From Acidibrevibacterium fodinaquatile (GTDB lineage: Bacteria; Pseudomonadota; Alphaproteobacteria; Acetobacterales; Acetobacteraceae): DNA of 64,000 bases. The translations under genes were made by a program, and so were the position numbers. The stretch lies in NCBI RefSeq assembly GCF_003352165.1, contig NZ_CP029176.1, positions 1,426,001 through 1,490,000 of the forward strand, given 5' to 3'. Under the pieces are notes generated by a model. The model was not told where the DNA came from. It saw nothing but the letters and a program-made list of their open reading frames with translations, and searched no databases. Of this stretch, positions 63,601-64,000 are shown piece by piece (positions within the stretch are counted from its first letter, which is position 1; each line of letters opens with the position of its first letter).

Positions 63601-64000
63601 TGCGCCGCCTCTGCTTCGGCATCCGTCCACCCATCTTCAAGCGCGAGCCGCGCGGCCATTCCGATCGTCGCGATCGGCACGCAAGGCAGCAGCGTGCTGG
63701 CGATCTCGGATCGAGCATGACCGGCACGGCGCATCACCGCGGCAGCCTCGCGCACCCGATCCGGCGCGGCGAGCGGATCAGCGCCGGCGATCGCTGCCAC
63801 CAGACTGGTGATCTCGCTCATCGAGAGCAGCGCCGGGTCGTTCTCGTTCGCCGCATCGGATCGCAAGAGCGTGAGCAGTTCCGGCTTGAGGCGCCGTGCT
63901 TCGGCGAGCAACGCGGCCGGGGGTTCGGCCGCTGCCTGCCACTCTAGGTTGCCGTCACCATCGAGCGCGAGCACAACGCCGGCTTCGGCAAGCCGCTCGC
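63597..64000 (-). CDS. TubC N-terminal-like docking-domain protein (5' end outside window)
   Basis: The minus-strand frame is open to the window edge; the part seen is about 133 residues. Reading through a GTG at 63974, the upstream codons add RLAEAGV, giving RLAEAGVVLALDGDGNLEWQ and, further on, LLAEARRLKPELLTLLR. This matches the small TubC N-terminal docking fold (LLAELRAxGVxLxxxGDxLxYxAP) that also occurs in plasmid and prophage proteins. The C-terminal part is helical. Function unknown. Confidence 0.55.
   Translation of the reverse strand, partial: ERLAEAGVVLALDGDGNLEWQAAAEPPAALLAEARRLKPELLTLLRSDAANENDPALLSMSEITSLVAAIAGADPLAAPDRVREAAAVMRRAGHARSEIASTLLPCVPIATIGMAARLALEDGWTDAEAEAAQ

Overview
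This 64 kb window looks like ordinary chromosome from a high-GC alphaproteobacterium. I infer the acetic-acid-bacterium family (Acetobacteraceae, Acidiphilium-like) from gene style: RNase E with a large acidic insert in the S1 domain, an HslV propeptide, a UPF0262 gene, and T-rich intergenic repeats. That placement is an inference, not a database result. Nearly all of the window is housekeeping and accessory metabolism. The mobile DNA is one IS5-type insertion sequence at 42.07-42.93 kb and the edge of an element beside a tRNA-Lys gene at 62.29-64.0 kb.

Layout. 0-9 kb: end of citrate synthase (gltA), an AidB-like acyl-CoA dehydrogenase divergent from katG, then RNase E (rne). 7.9-12.8 kb: TetR regulator plus an RND efflux pair, with a candidate operator inside the pump promoter. 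12.9-18.9 kb: hrcA, aroC, fabI and a PatZ-like acyltransferase. 18.9-21.3 kb: an NRAMP-family transporter behind a long, apparently switchable leader RNA and a small ORF. 21.3-28.1 kb: a minus-strand series queE-queD-GT4-GT9-thrS-infC-tsaB-rimI with several overlapping start/stop codons. 28.2-33.6 kb: pstS-pstC-pstA-pstB-phoU-phoB behind two Pho boxes. 33.6-37.4 kb: mutL and hslU/hslV. 37.5-40.6 kb: an MFS transporter, an isocitrate-lyase-like enzyme and an SDR, probably one operon. 40.6-49.5 kb: chemoreceptor remnant, amt, the IS, and gltD-DUF2059-gltB (ammonia assimilation). 49.6-57.9 kb: NDUFA9-like protein, a lipoprotein, an orphan membrane sensor, MsrP with a small membrane protein, an SDR, a TPR-sulfotransferase and a DUF983 protein. 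57.9-62.3 kb: UPF0262, mtnA, a flavin monooxygenase-like protein, a GFA protein, a hydroxyquinol-type dioxygenase and a truncated alcohol dehydrogenase. 62.3-64 kb: tRNA-Lys(CUU) followed by small mobile-element genes, the last one cut by the window end.

Most interesting signal. Upstream of the NRAMP gene (19.02-19.33 kb) is a promoter followed by a roughly 190-nt domain closed by a perfect 9-bp helix. The 3' strand of that helix can instead pair with the Shine-Dalgarno sequence of a 67-codon ORF. This has the architecture of a translational riboswitch. The NRAMP protein lacks two canonical Mn/Fe ligand positions, so the regulated ion may not be manganese. Other notable points are an infC gene that must start at a non-canonical codon (best candidate AUC), a family of T-rich inverted repeats that supply the stop codons of fabI and rimI, an IS that has separated gltB from its terminator just upstream of amt, and decayed gene ends (chemoreceptor, alcohol dehydrogenase) marking old rearrangements.
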